Assembly (NCBI RefSeq): GCF_004028095.1
Contig: NZ_SBHM01000007.1
Coordinates: forward strand, 2,232,001-2,296,000
Source: Paenarthrobacter ureafaciens
GTDB lineage: Bacteria > Actinomycetota > Actinomycetes > Actinomycetales > Micrococcaceae
DNA length: 64,000 nucleotides
Direction of reading: 5' to 3'
Below, one piece after another: positions 36,884-47,041 of the stretch. A model generated the notes under the pieces. It saw nothing but the letters and a program-made list of their open reading frames with translations, had not been told where the DNA came from and made no database searches. Position numbers and translations under genes: made by a program. Within the stretch, counting starts at the first letter, position 1, and every line of letters starts with the position of its first letter.

Positions 36884-36934
36884 GGGTGGGATGTGCCAGA
36901 GGGATCCCCAGCAGGGGGTGGGATGTGCCAGAGG
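36884..36934 (-). repeat. Inverted copies of the 32-base repeat
   Basis: Two units of GGGATGTGCCAGAGG, 32 bases apart. Their complement CCTCTGGCACATCCC matches the core CCTCTTTCACATCCC of the forward family, so the cluster holds repeats facing each other. Confidence 0.7.
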
Positions 36935-36955
36935 AAGCTGCGAAAAGGCGTGGGG

Positions 36956-37753
36956 TTACAGGACGGGGAGTTCCCAGTCGACGGGTTCGGCGCCCTGTTC
37001 ACGCAGCAGCTCGTTCGTCCGGCTGAAGGGCTTGGACCCAAAAAATCCGCGGGACGCCGACAACGGACTTGGATGTGCGGACACAATAGACGGTGCCCCG
37101 TTCAGCAGTGGCCCCACGGACTCCGCGTCCTTCCCCCAAAGAACGGCCACGAGCGGCTTAGGCTGCCCGTCGGCGTCGGTGCGGTTCACCACGGCCTTGA
37201 CGGCCGCCGTCGTGATGGTTTCCCATCCCTTGCCGCGGTGCGAGCCTGCGTTCCCGGCATTCACGCTGAGGACGCGGTTCAACAGCAGCACTCCCTGGCC
37301 CGCCCAGGCACTGAGGTCGCCGTGGACGCGTGGCGGCAGCCCAAGGTCGTCGTGGAGTTCGCGGTAGATATTGGCCAGGCTCCGGGGGATGGGCCGCGTC
37401 TCCCGGGAGACGGAGAAGGAAAGCCCGACGGCGTGTCCCGGCGTGGGGTACGGGTCCTGTCCCAGTATCAGGACCTTGACGTCGGCCAGCGGCTGACGAA
37501 AAGCCCTCAGCACATTGCCGGCGGCGGGAAGAACCTGCGCTCCCAGCCCGGCCTGCGCAGCGACGAAGCCCAGTGCCGCGCGAAGCTGCGGCTCAACCGG
37601 GCTCAGGGCCTGCGCCCAGTCCGGCGCCATCAAGTCCTCCAGCGGCGTGTCCAACAGTTCATCAAAGCCCTGACCCGAGGGGCTTGCAGGTTCCAAGTCA
37701 AAGAGCGCTTCCTCACCAGTCACCCGGCAATTGTCTCCCGTGACGCGCGGCAC
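36956..37753 (-). CDS. ung: Uracil-DNA glycosylase, family 1
   Basis: 265 residues from GTG 37753; GTG 37723 is an alternative start. The catalytic water-activating motif [14 protein letters not shown] (D100) and the DNA-intercalation motif [14 protein letters not shown] are intact. It removes uracil from DNA in base-excision repair. It is divergent from the DUF3263 gene with under 80 bases between. Confidence 0.96.
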   Translation of the reverse strand: MPRVTGDNCRVTGEEALFDLEPASPSGQGFDELLDTPLEDLMAPDWAQALSPVEPQLRAALGFVAAQAGLGAQVLPAAGNVLRAFRQPLADVKVLILGQDPYPTPGHAVGLSFSVSRETRPIPRSLANIYRELHDDLGLPPRVHGDLSAWAGQGVLLLNRVLSVNAGNAGSHRGKGWETITTAAVKAVVNRTDADGQPKPLVAVLWGKDAESVGPLLNGAPSIVSAHPSPLSASRGFFGSKPFSRTNELLREQGAEPVDWELPVL

Positions 37754-37831
37754 TTCCGAATGACAGTGGTGTTATTCGCCCGTAACATGGGGAGGAGGAA
37801 ATCCCCTTACCCGCGTCTTGAGGAGTGTGCC

Positions 37832-38167
37832 GTGGCCGAACCCGCGCCGGAATCGATGGCGGAGCAGGGCACCGGTTTCGCCCTTGCAGACCTGGCCGCA
37901 GGTGTTCGGGAAGATTCTCCGTTGAGTGAGCGCGAGCAGCAGATACTGGCCCTGGAGCGGCAGTGGTGGAAGTACGCCGGGGCCAAGGAACAGGCCATCC
38001 GCGAACTGTTTGATCTCTCCGCTACGCACTATTACCAGATCCTGAATGCGCTGATCGATACCGAGGACGCCTTGGCCCACGATCCCATGCTGGTCAAGAG
38101 ACTGCGTAGACTACGTACGTCGCGCCAGCGTGCGCGCACAGCGCGTCGCTTGGGGTCCGACGCATAA
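37832..38167 (+). CDS. DUF3263 protein
   Basis: 111 residues from GTG 37832, set by GAGGAG at 37820-37825. The DUF3263 core reads LSEREQQILALERQWWKYAG followed by KEQAIRELFDLSATHYYQ, with a helix-turn-helix appearance, and ends in a basic tail (RTSRQRARTARRLG). The family is actinobacterial and uncharacterised; DNA binding is a guess from the HTH look and basic end. The LytR_C gene follows after 49 bases. Confidence 0.8.
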   Translation: MAEPAPESMAEQGTGFALADLAAGVREDSPLSEREQQILALERQWWKYAGAKEQAIRELFDLSATHYYQILNALIDTEDALAHDPMLVKRLRRLRTSRQRARTARRLGSDA

Positions 38168-38216
38168 TTCGCACGGCTGAACTGTCAGCAGCAACCAGCA
38201 AGGACAACGCTTCACC

Positions 38217-38837
38217 ATGACCAAATATGCCAAGGATGAATTCGACCGGGTTCCGCAAAACACGTCCCGTCAGGGTGTGCACAGGGACGCCACGGAAACG
38301 CCGCGGCCTACTCTGTGGCCGGTCCTCACTGTGGGCGCCGTGGCCTTGGTCCTTGGCCTGGTGGCGTTCCTGATCCTTCCGCGGCTGGGCATCGTGGCGC
38401 CCTCGGCATCTTCCAGCACCTCGACGCCGGCCGCACAGCAGAGCGAGGCGGCACCTTCGGCAACACCCACGACGTCGGAGAGCGCGCCTATCGCTTCGGG
38501 CGAACCCACTCCGGACACGACTGCCTCGGAGTCGCCGTCTGCAACGCCATCACCGGCTCCTGTGGACAAGACCACCGCAGTGGCTGTTTACAACGGCACT
38601 GCCACCGCCGGGCTGGCCAGCCGCGTCGCCGGGTTGGTTCAGGGAGACGGCTGGGCTCTGGGCGCGGTGGGAAACTGGGGAGGACTTCCGCAGCAGACGT
38701 CCGTGGTCTTCTACAACGCTCCGGAGCAGAAGGCGAACGCCGATGCCGTAGCTTCCCTGCTGGGCATCACCACCGTTGTGGAGTCCCCGGACGTGCAGCA
38801 GCCCCTGGTCGTCGTAGTGGGACCCGGCTACCAGTAA
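38217..38837 (+). CDS. LytR C-terminal domain membrane protein
   Basis: 206 residues: a cytoplasmic N-terminus, one membrane segment at about 36-58, a long Ser/Thr/Ala/Pro linker, and a C-terminal LytR_C domain (VAVYNGTATAGLASRVAGLV, then VVFYNAPEQKANADAVASLL). The domain is found beside LytR-Cps2A-Psr enzymes that attach polymers to the wall, but here the enzyme domain is absent. It is extracellular. The role is unknown; wall-related by family. Confidence 0.85.
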   Translation: MTKYAKDEFDRVPQNTSRQGVHRDATETPRPTLWPVLTVGAVALVLGLVAFLILPRLGIVAPSASSSTSTPAAQQSEAAPSATPTTSESAPIASGEPTPDTTASESPSATPSPAPVDKTTAVAVYNGTATAGLASRVAGLVQGDGWALGAVGNWGGLPQQTSVVFYNAPEQKANADAVASLLGITTVVESPDVQQPLVVVVGPGYQ

Positions 38838-39015
38838 ACAGCCGAAAATACAGGGATCCGGAGTCCATCCGGCAGAACTCGGTTAAGCCTCAATAACAAA
38901 AGCAGCCCCTCACCGGCCGGGAGCAGCGAAGCGGCCGTGACAGTGGTTACAGTGGATGAATTCCGGCGCGGAGATCCCGGCTGCCGGCAACAGCTTCTGT
39001 GAAAGTGTGGGCATT

Positions 39016-39219
39016 ATGGCTTTGGGGACCGTCAAGTGGTTCAACGCCGAAAAAGGGTACGGCTTCATCACTGTGGATGATTCCGGCGACGACGTTTTTG
39101 TCCATTGGTCGGCGATCCAGATGGACGGTTACCGCGCCTTGGAAGAGGGGCAACGCGTGGAGTTCGAACTCGGCGAAGGCCTCAAGGGGCCGCAGGCTGA
39201 AAGCGTGCGTGTAGCCTAG
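39016..39219 (+). CDS. Cold-shock protein (CspA family)
   Basis: 67 residues from ATG 39016. RNA-binding motifs RNP1 (KGYGFIT) and RNP2 (VFVHWSAI, a variant of VFVHFSAI) are present. The stop codon (39217-39219) lies inside the 6-base target duplication of the IS element that follows, so the coding sequence survived the insertion but its terminator now lies 1.1 kb away. The 178-base leader upstream may carry temperature control; nothing specific is recognisable. Confidence 0.93.
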   Translation: MALGTVKWFNAEKGYGFITVDDSGDDVFVHWSAIQMDGYRALEEGQRVEFELGEGLKGPQAESVRVA

Positions 39220-40304
39220 CTGTAATTCCCACTGAGGTTGTGAACGCGGCTGATGGGGGTTTTGCCTCCGATGCCGGTATGGGTTCGGTGATGATTGTAA
39301 TGGTGGAGCCATGCCGGGTAGGTGGCGGCGCGCTCGGTTTCTGAGGTGTAGGGCCGGGCGTAGGCCCATTCGGTGGCGAGGGTGCGGTTGAAGCGTTCCA
39401 CCTTGCCGTTGGTTTGGGGTCGGTAGGGGCGGGTGCGCCGGTGTTTGAGGTGCGGTCTCAGGGCTGCTGCGAAGGTCCGGGAGCGGTAGCAGGACCCGTT
39501 GTCCGTGAGCACCGCTTTGACGGTGATGCCGTGGGCGGCGAAGAATGCGGCGGCTCGCAGCCAGAAGGCGGCGGCCGTTTCCTTCTTTTCGTCGTTGAGG
39601 ATTTCGGAGTACGCGAGCCGGGTGTGGTCATCGACGGCATGATGCAGGTAGGCATAACCGGTCCCGGCACGGCGGTTCCGCTGCCCCTTGGCGCGTCCGA
39701 GGGCGCGGTGTCCGCCGCCGTCGGGGATGCGCCCAAGCTTCTTGATGTCCACGTGGATCAGGTCTCCGGGGTTCTCGTGCTCGTAGCGCTGCGGTGCAGG
39801 TGTGCGAACGGGCAGACCGGTGCCCTGATCCAGGCAGGCCAGCCGGGGCATCCGGTACCGGGTCAGGACCTTGCCGACGGTGGAGCGGGCCAAGCCCAGG
39901 TGGGCCGCTATCCGGTGCGGTCCCCACCGCCGATTGAACCTCAACCCCACAATGCGGCGTTCGGTGCGTACGGGGGTGCGTTTCGGGCTCCGCCGCGGGC
40001 GGGAGGACGCGTCAGCCATGCCGTCCTCACCACGGACCCTGTAGCGGTCCACCCACTTCTTGGCCGTCGCTGGTGAGCATTGAAAACGTTCCGCGGCCCG
40101 GCGCAACGTCCAGCCCTCCTCAACGACCAAACGGGCCAGCTTCGCCCTGGCCTTAGGTGTCAGATCGGCGTTGGCATGGGTAACGTAGGACAACGAGAGC
40201 CTCCTGGCGTCGAGATGAGTGTGGTAACCCAAATCGATACCGGAGGCTTTCGCCTTTTACATCACGCCACGCTGTTCACAACCTCCATGGGAACTACACC
40301 TAGC
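39215..40304 (-). mobile_element. IS481-type insertion sequence with target duplication
   Basis: The element runs from 39221 to 40298 (1,078 bases). Its ends are inverted repeats of about 25 bases: TGTAATTCCCACTGAGGTTG on the left and TGTAGTTCCCATGGAGGTTG on the complement at the right. The direct repeats CCTAGC at 39215-39220 and 40299-40304 are the target-site duplication. It carries one transposase gene and looks intact, hence recent. Confidence 0.93.
39216..40193 (-). CDS. IS481-family transposase
   Basis: 325 residues from TTG 40193, chosen for GGAGG 6 bases before it. An N-terminal HTH ([20 protein letters not shown]) is followed by an rve-type DDE domain: Asp in [15 protein letters not shown], Asp in LTDNGSCY, Glu in [15 protein letters not shown]. 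The last codons cross the IS end: the stop TAG (39218-39216) comes from the host target sequence CCTAGC, not from the element. No frameshift is seen, so it should be active. Confidence 0.92.
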   Translation of the reverse strand: MSYVTHANADLTPKARAKLARLVVEEGWTLRRAAERFQCSPATAKKWVDRYRVRGEDGMADASSRPRRSPKRTPVRTERRIVGLRFNRRWGPHRIAAHLGLARSTVGKVLTRYRMPRLACLDQGTGLPVRTPAPQRYEHENPGDLIHVDIKKLGRIPDGGGHRALGRAKGQRNRRAGTGYAYLHHAVDDHTRLAYSEILNDEKKETAAAFWLRAAAFFAAHGITVKAVLTDNGSCYRSRTFAAALRPHLKHRRTRPYRPQTNGKVERFNRTLATEWAYARPYTSETERAATYPAWLHHYNHHRTHTGIGGKTPISRVHNLSGNYS

Positions 40305-40325
40305 GGCTCAGCTTTCGGCTGAATG

Positions 40326-40352
40326 GGCCTCGCTGTGGGTAGCAGCGAGGCC
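40326..40352 (+). terminator. Original cspA terminator, now beyond the IS
   Basis: GGCCTCGCTG pairs perfectly with CAGCGAGGCC around a 7-base loop, followed by TTCCTGCTT. It lies 22 bases after the right target repeat, so before insertion it would have followed the cold-shock stop codon. Confidence 0.75.
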
Positions 40353-40358
40353 TTCCTG

Positions 40359-40385
40359 CTTGCACTCTCCACGGTCGAGTGCTAA
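40359..40385. promoter_or_regulatory. CIRCE operator 1 of groL
   Basis: Left arm CTTGCACTC (two mismatches), 9-base spacer, perfect right arm GAGTGCTAA. HrcA repressor site. Confidence 0.85.
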
Positions 40386-40393
40386 TTATTGAT

Positions 40394-40420
40394 TTAGCAC
40401 TCCTAAGCATCGACTGCTAA
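40394..40420. promoter_or_regulatory. CIRCE operator 2 of groL
   Basis: Perfect left arm TTAGCACTC, 9-base spacer, right arm GACTGCTAA (one mismatch). Two sites 35 bases apart suggest tight HrcA control. A 181-base untranslated leader follows, with no gene. Confidence 0.88.
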
Positions 40421-40484
40421 TTTCGGCCCCGTCCGCGGAGCAGGGATTACCGCCGCTGCCAAGGAGGAACAAGAAACACCCTGA

Positions 40485-42227
<1,743 letters not shown>

Positions 42228-42261
42228 GCCTCCTGTCCTGCAGCATCAGGCTTAGCAACGA

Positions 42262-42299
42262 CGACGGCGGTCCTCACCTTCGGGTGGGGGCCGCCGTCG
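42262..42299 (+). terminator. groL terminator
   Basis: A 17-pair stem, mixed Watson-Crick and G-U, with a UUCG tetraloop: CGACGGCGG at one foot and CCGCCGTCG at the other. 34 bases after the groL stop. Confidence 0.85.
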
Positions 42300-42457
42300 G
42301 CGTTTCCTGCCAGGGCTCGTTTGACGCGTGGATCGGCGAAAAGCCGCGAATGCGCCGGGTTCGTGGGGAAAATTGCGGCGAGTTGGCAGGGTTCCCGCGG
42401 TCACGATGGAGGAGTGACGCGGCTTCAGTGTCTGTGAGGTCTGGCAGGATTGATTGC

Positions 42458-43498
42458 ATGACGATTATTGCTGCCGCCGATGGTTCTGCCCTCGGTAATC
42501 CCGGGCCGGCCGGATGGGCCTGGTATGTTGACGACTCTTGTTGGCGCGCCGGTGGATGGCCCCACGGAACCAACAACATGGGCGAACTAATGGCGGTGCT
42601 GGACCTCTTCCGTTCCACCGCCCACATTCCGCACGAAGAGCTGCGGATTCTCTGCGACAGCCAATATGTCATCAACTGCATCACCAAGTGGATGCCGGGG
42701 TGGAAACGCAAGGGTTGGCGCAAGGCCGACGGTAAGCCCGTGTTGAATGTCGATCTCCTCAAGGACATCGATCGCGCGATCGCAGGGCGCAAGTACACCT
42801 TTGAATGGGTCAAGGGCCATGCAGGCCATGAGCTCAACGAGGCCGCGGACGAACGCGCCAGGGCCGTTGCAACCGCCTATCAGCAAGGCGTGGCAGCGCC
42901 CACCGGCCCCGGTTTCTCCGGAGCCTCCGGAGCAGCTGCCGAGCCTGTCCCTGTGCACGCGGCACCAGCCGCAGCATCGGCCGCAGCTCCAGCTTCAGCC
43001 CCGGCCGCCAAGGCGCCTGCCCCCTCCAGCCCCCTGCCTGCCTCGAAGCTGGACCGGGCTCCACGGCTGCATTCGGAGCCCACTTTGTTCGGTGAATCCG
43101 GTATTTTCGGCCAAGCGGACCTGTTCAGTGAGCTGGAAGATGCCGCTGCCCCGGAGCTGACACCGGAAGAACTGGTCGTGGCACTGGAACGGGAGCTCCT
43201 CCGCCCTGATGTGCGTGCTGACATCGGGCGGATAGGCGTCCTGCTTCATCCGGACTTCGCGGAGATCGGCCAGTCAGGCAGGTTCTGGACCCGCGACGCG
43301 ATGATGGTGGCACTGGAGGAAGATCCCGGCGAGCACGTGGAACTGGAACTGCTCAGCGCGGACCGTCTGAGTGAAAACACGATCCTGCTCAACTACAGGA
43401 GCCTCGCGCACTCGGGTTCGGCGCTCCGAAGCTCGGTCTGGCTGTTGGAACGCGGACAGTGGAGGCTCCGCTTCCATCAGGGGACGCCGGAGAGCTGA
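42458..43498 (+). CDS. RNase HI fused to an NTF2/DUF4440-like domain
   Basis: 346 residues from ATG 42458. RNase HI occupies about 1-145 with all four catalytic acids: D8 (ADGSALGNPGP), E43 (NNMGELMAV), D67 (CDSQYV) and D131 (HELNEAADERA). An 85-residue Ala/Pro linker follows. The last 110 residues (EELVVALERELLRPDVRADI, then FWTRDAMMVALEED and SSVWLLERGQWRLRFHQG) look like a DUF4440 domain of the NTF2 fold. RNase HI removes RNA from RNA/DNA hybrids; the second domain may bind a small ligand or partner. Confidence 0.85.
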   Translation: MTIIAAADGSALGNPGPAGWAWYVDDSCWRAGGWPHGTNNMGELMAVLDLFRSTAHIPHEELRILCDSQYVINCITKWMPGWKRKGWRKADGKPVLNVDLLKDIDRAIAGRKYTFEWVKGHAGHELNEAADERARAVATAYQQGVAAPTGPGFSGASGAAAEPVPVHAAPAAASAAAPASAPAAKAPAPSSPLPASKLDRAPRLHSEPTLFGESGIFGQADLFSELEDAAAPELTPEELVVALERELLRPDVRADIGRIGVLLHPDFAEIGQSGRFWTRDAMMVALEEDPGEHVELELLSADRLSENTILLNYRSLAHSGSALRSSVWLLERGQWRLRFHQGTPES

Positions 43499-43613
43499 GC
43501 GGTACCGTTGCTGGCTGCAAACCCTGAAGATATTCCGGCGGAACCTGCGGGGGGCAACCGGAGGGGAACAGGCGACGAGAAGCAGACCGTGGAAAGTAAC
43601 CTGGGGGAAGTAG

Positions 43614-43657
43614 CCTGCGGGACCGGCCGAAAGGGGGACATCGGCCGGCCCCGCAGG
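43614..43657. terminator. Terminator between convergent RNase HI and WXG100 genes
   Basis: CCTGCGGG-a-CCGGCCGA pairs with TCGGCCGG-c-CCCGCAGG around a 10-base loop. Symmetric, so it can serve both strands. The 43499-43703 gap holds nothing else that I can support. Confidence 0.75.
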
Positions 43658-43703
43658 GGTCATGTCCCGGATAACGGATCCGGGCACAGTGGAAGGAGCG
43701 CTC

Positions 43704-43994
43704 CTAGTAGGCGAAGCGCTGGGTATTGCCCTGTTCCACCTCGGCATAGCTGGTTGCCGCCGAAGCCAAGGCCACGTTGATGGATGCGAGGGATGCCTCC
43801 ACCTTGCCCTGGGTCAACGCCCACTCAAGGACGAGTGCGTGGAAGTTGCTGGCAGCCGAACCGCGCCACGTGGCTTGCAGCTCTTCAAGGCCCATCTTCA
43901 TGGCCTGAACGTCGGCGCTGATCCTGTCCACGGTGGTCTTGACATTGGACGCCTTGAGTTGCAGCAGTTCGGTGTCTACGGAGATGACACTCAT
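43704..43994 (-). CDS. WXG100 (ESAT-6-like) protein
   Basis: 96 residues from ATG 43994 (AAGG upstream), the normal family length. Two helices flank the turn motif WRG (W43, G45) in LQATWRGSAAS. WXG100 proteins are secreted as dimers by type VII systems, but no EccC-type ATPase or other ESX gene is in the window. The C-terminus has the YxxxE-like SYAEVEQGN secretion signal. Confidence 0.85.
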   Translation of the reverse strand: MSVISVDTELLQLKASNVKTTVDRISADVQAMKMGLEELQATWRGSAASNFHALVLEWALTQGKVEASLASINVALASAATSYAEVEQGNTQRFAY

Positions 43995-44099
43995 GGATAA
44001 AGCCTTTCGACGAGGTTGTTCCGCGGTTTGCGGTGGGTGCGTGGGCCACAAGACAAGAGCCTATGAACTACCCCCAACGCGTGGAACAGCACGTCGCCG

Positions 44100-45545
44100 C
44101 TATGTGGATAACGCCTCGGCCGGTTCCTCGTGGAGTGGAAGGCTGACCACCAGTGTTGCGCCGCCGCCGTCGGTATCCTGCACCCGCACGGAACCGCCGT
44201 GGCTGCCAACAATTGCCGCCACAATGGCCAGCCCCAGGCCGCTGCCGCCGGTTTCCCGGGTCCGGGAAGTGTCCGCCCGATAGAAGCGTTCAAAGACCTT
44301 GTTGGCCTCGTCATCGGGAATCCCGGGCCCGTGGTCGCGGATCTCGATCACGGACATCCTGCCCTCGGGAACGTCCCGGACCCCTACCGCGAGTTCAATG
44401 GGGCTGCCTTCCGGGGTGTAGCGCAATGCATTGCCGACGAGGTTGCCAATCACCTGGCGGAGTTTGGCTTCGTCCCCTTGAACGGGAGCAGCAGCGGGGG
44501 AGGCGCCGTCCAATCCCACCAGCTTGATGGTCCTGTTGCCGGACGACGCCTTGGTGTCCACCACGGCGTCGTTGGCCAGCAACTGCAGGTCGACGGGCTT
44601 GAGGTTGAGCGGCCGTTGTTCGTCCAGCCTTGCCAGCATGAGAAGGTCCTCCACCATTGAACCCATGCGTTTGGCTTCGCTTTCGATCCTGCCCATGGCG
44701 GTTGCCACGTCTTCTGGCGAAGTGAGGGCCCCATGGCGATAGAGCTCTGAGAAGCCGCGGATGGTAACCAGCGGCGTGCGCAGCTCATGGGAAGCGTCGG
44801 CCGCGAACCGGCGCATCCGTGCTTCGGAAGCTGCCCGTGCCGCGAACGAGGCCTCGATATGGGCCAGCATGGCATTGAGGGAGCCGCCCAGCCGGCCGAC
44901 TTCGGTATGGATGTTGTCGATCTCCACGCGGCGGGACAGGTCCCCGGCCGCAATCGCAGCGGCCGTCTTCTCCACCTTGGCCAGGGGCCGGAAGGAACGG
45001 GCCACAGTCCAGGTGGCAATGAAGAACGCCAGCACCAGGGTCAGCAGCCCCACACCGACCACCACCAGGACGGCATGTTCCATGACTTTGTCCACGGGTG
45101 CCAGCGGAAGGCCGATGATGACCACGCCGTTCTTGCCGTTGGCGGTCACGCCTACGGCCACCACCCGCCAGTTGTTGCCTGCGGTGCCGTTGACTTGGAA
45201 CGGTGTGTTCCCGCGGGCCTTCGCCTCAGCCGGGGTGATGCTGGAAATGGCCGGACGGTCGTCGGGGCTGCCACCAAATTGGTAGGGCGCAATTCCGGGT
45301 ACATACAGCGTCAGCGAGTAGTCCGTTGGGACCGCGGGGTTGTATTCGGAGAGCTTGTCAAAGGACTGCTGGTCCAGGGCAAGGGCGACGGCGGCCTTGA
45401 GTTTGTCGTCCACCTGGCCTTGGAGATAACTCTTGACGAGCGTCAACGTGCCTGCCCCGGTGGCCGCGAGGGCCAGTAGGAGGAGTCCCATGATGATGGC
45501 AACGAGTTGCGACCTCAGGGACGCTGTTTTCCAGCGTTGCAGCAA
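44100..45545 (-). CDS. Sensor histidine kinase
   Basis: 481 residues: membrane segments at about 12-36 and 157-178 bracket an extracellular sensor domain of about 120 residues; then HAMP, a HisKA domain with H253 in ASHELRTPLVTIRG, and a HATPase domain (NLVGNALRYTPEGSP; HGPGIPDD; GGSGLGLAIV). The class resembles MprB/TrcS-type kinases. Gene order regulator-kinase with a 2-base gap shows that they form a pair. The signal is unknown. Confidence 0.93.
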   Translation of the reverse strand: MLQRWKTASLRSQLVAIIMGLLLLALAATGAGTLTLVKSYLQGQVDDKLKAAVALALDQQSFDKLSEYNPAVPTDYSLTLYVPGIAPYQFGGSPDDRPAISSITPAEAKARGNTPFQVNGTAGNNWRVVAVGVTANGKNGVVIIGLPLAPVDKVMEHAVLVVVGVGLLTLVLAFFIATWTVARSFRPLAKVEKTAAAIAAGDLSRRVEIDNIHTEVGRLGGSLNAMLAHIEASFAARAASEARMRRFAADASHELRTPLVTIRGFSELYRHGALTSPEDVATAMGRIESEAKRMGSMVEDLLMLARLDEQRPLNLKPVDLQLLANDAVVDTKASSGNRTIKLVGLDGASPAAAPVQGDEAKLRQVIGNLVGNALRYTPEGSPIELAVGVRDVPEGRMSVIEIRDHGPGIPDDEANKVFERFYRADTSRTRETGGSGLGLAIVAAIVGSHGGSVRVQDTDGGGATLVVSLPLHEEPAEALST

Positions 45546-45547
45546 GG

Positions 45548-46258
45548 TCAGCGCTTCTCTGCCGTCCGCAGCACGTAGCCCACGCCGCGCTTGGTCTGGA
45601 TGAGGGCCGGGGCGTCGGGGTCGATGTCTACCTTCCGGCGAAGGTAGGAGATGTACGACTCAACGATTGAGGCATCACCGTTGAAGTCGTACTCCCACAC
45701 GTGGTCCAGGATCTGGGCTTTGGAGAGGACGCGGTTGGGGTTGAGCATCAGGTAGCGCAGCAGCTTGAATTCCGTGGGGGACAGCTCTATCACCGTGCCG
45801 CCGCGCCGGACTTCGTGGGCGTCGTCATCGAGTTCAAGGTCGTCGACGCGGATAACGGCGTCGTCGTCTTCAAGCGGCTGGGTGCGGCGGAGGACAGCCC
45901 GGATGCGCGCGACCACTTCGTCCAGGCTGAAGGGCTTGGTGACGTAGTCGTCGCCGCCGACGGTCAGTCCGGTGACCTTGTCCTCGGTGTCATCCTTGGC
46001 CGTGAGGAAAAGGACCGGGAAGTGCTTGCCCGCTGCGCGGAGGCGTCGGGTTACGGTGAAGCCGTCCATGTCCGGGAGCATGACGTCCAATACGGCGAGG
46101 TCAGGGGCATGGGTGTCCGCAGCAGCAAGCGCTTCGCGACCATTGGACGCTGCAACGACCTCGAAACCTGCGAAACGCAGCGACGTGGAGAGAAGCTCAC
46201 GGATGTTGGGTTCGTCGTCAACAACAAGGAGCTTGGCTTCGGGGCCGTTCTTTTTCAT
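45548..46258 (-). CDS. OmpR-family response regulator
   Basis: 236 residues. Receiver domain with phospho-acceptor D58 (LAVLDVMLPDMDG), the acidic pair VVDDEP, and the switch lysine in YVTKPFSLDE. The C-terminal winged helix has ELSPTEFKLLRYLMLNPNRV and SYISYLRRKVD. It is co-transcribed with the kinase downstream. Confidence 0.95.
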   Translation of the reverse strand: MKKNGPEAKLLVVDDEPNIRELLSTSLRFAGFEVVAASNGREALAAADTHAPDLAVLDVMLPDMDGFTVTRRLRAAGKHFPVLFLTAKDDTEDKVTGLTVGGDDYVTKPFSLDEVVARIRAVLRRTQPLEDDDAVIRVDDLELDDDAHEVRRGGTVIELSPTEFKLLRYLMLNPNRVLSKAQILDHVWEYDFNGDASIVESYISYLRRKVDIDPDAPALIQTKRGVGYVLRTAEKR

Positions 46259-46343
46259 GCATCCATGATGCCCCCGGATTCTGGGAGTTATCTGAATGCT
46301 TTATGGGAGCGGACTGCGTGCAAGGTGGTGCCGGGCAGGGCTC

Positions 46344-46973
46344 CTAGCTCCCCAGCGCGAGTCCCGCTCCCAAAGCCACCATGGTGACGGCGATGCCGCC
46401 GTCGAGCAGTTGCCAGGAACGGGGGCGGGAGAAGAATCCCTTCAGGAACCGGGCGCCGAACCCCAGCGACGCGAACCAGAGAATGCTGCCCAGAATGGCT
46501 CCCGCCCCGAACCACCACTCTTGCCCGGAACCTTGGGCGCTGGCAATGGAGCCCAGGAGCGCGATGTCCAGGTACACGTGGGGATTGAGCCATGTCAGTG
46601 CCAGCACTGTGGTTATGGCGGCGGCGAGGCTTCTCTTTCCGGATTTTGGAGAACTGCCCTCAGCTGTCAGGGACTGCGGGTTCAGCGCCCGCCGTGCCGC
46701 CATGATGCCGTACGTGACGAGGAACGCTGCGCCCACGTAGCGAAGGATGACGACGGCGGTGGGTGCCGCCGCGATCAAGGCGCCGGTACCGAGGATCCCG
46801 GCGGCAATGAGAACGGCGTCCGAGAGTGCGCAGATGGTGACGATAGCGGCGACGTGTTCTCCGCGGATACCCTGCCTCAGCACGAAGGCATTCTGTGCCC
46901 CGATGGCAACGATGAGGGCAAGGCCGGTGGCGAGGCCGAGGCCCGCCGCGTTGATGGTGTCAGGAAAATTCAC
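46344..46973 (-). CDS. lysE: LysE-family lysine/arginine exporter
   Basis: 209 residues with six membrane segments and the LysE/ArgO signatures GLALIVAIGAQNAFVLRQG and LTWLNPHVYLD. Start GTG 46973; a TACGTT box 6 bases upstream suggests a leaderless mRNA, since GGAGG would lie too close to the GTG. It is divergent from its regulator gene, as in Corynebacterium lysE-lysG. It exports excess basic amino acids. Confidence 0.92.
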   Translation of the reverse strand: MNFPDTINAAGLGLATGLALIVAIGAQNAFVLRQGIRGEHVAAIVTICALSDAVLIAAGILGTGALIAAAPTAVVILRYVGAAFLVTYGIMAARRALNPQSLTAEGSSPKSGKRSLAAAITTVLALTWLNPHVYLDIALLGSIASAQGSGQEWWFGAGAILGSILWFASLGFGARFLKGFFSRPRSWQLLDGGIAVTMVALGAGLALGS

Positions 46974-47041
46974 TCCTCCAACGTATGGGCGGAGCTCGAC
47001 TAAGAACAGCTAAAGATTCTTCACTGGATTAAGCTCTGCTT

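Noticed and set aside
36658..36934. Possible CRISPR array
   Set aside because: Units abut without unique spacers, some are inverted, and no cas gene is nearby.
36592..37830. Long plus-strand frame running from 36749 into the DUF3263 gene
   Set aside because: The first 360 codons lie opposite ung and over the repeats; only the part from 37832 has a ribosome-binding site and a family match.
43704..43994. Type VII secretion locus
   Set aside because: Only one WXG100 protein is present; no EccC, EccB, EccD or mycosin gene lies in the window.
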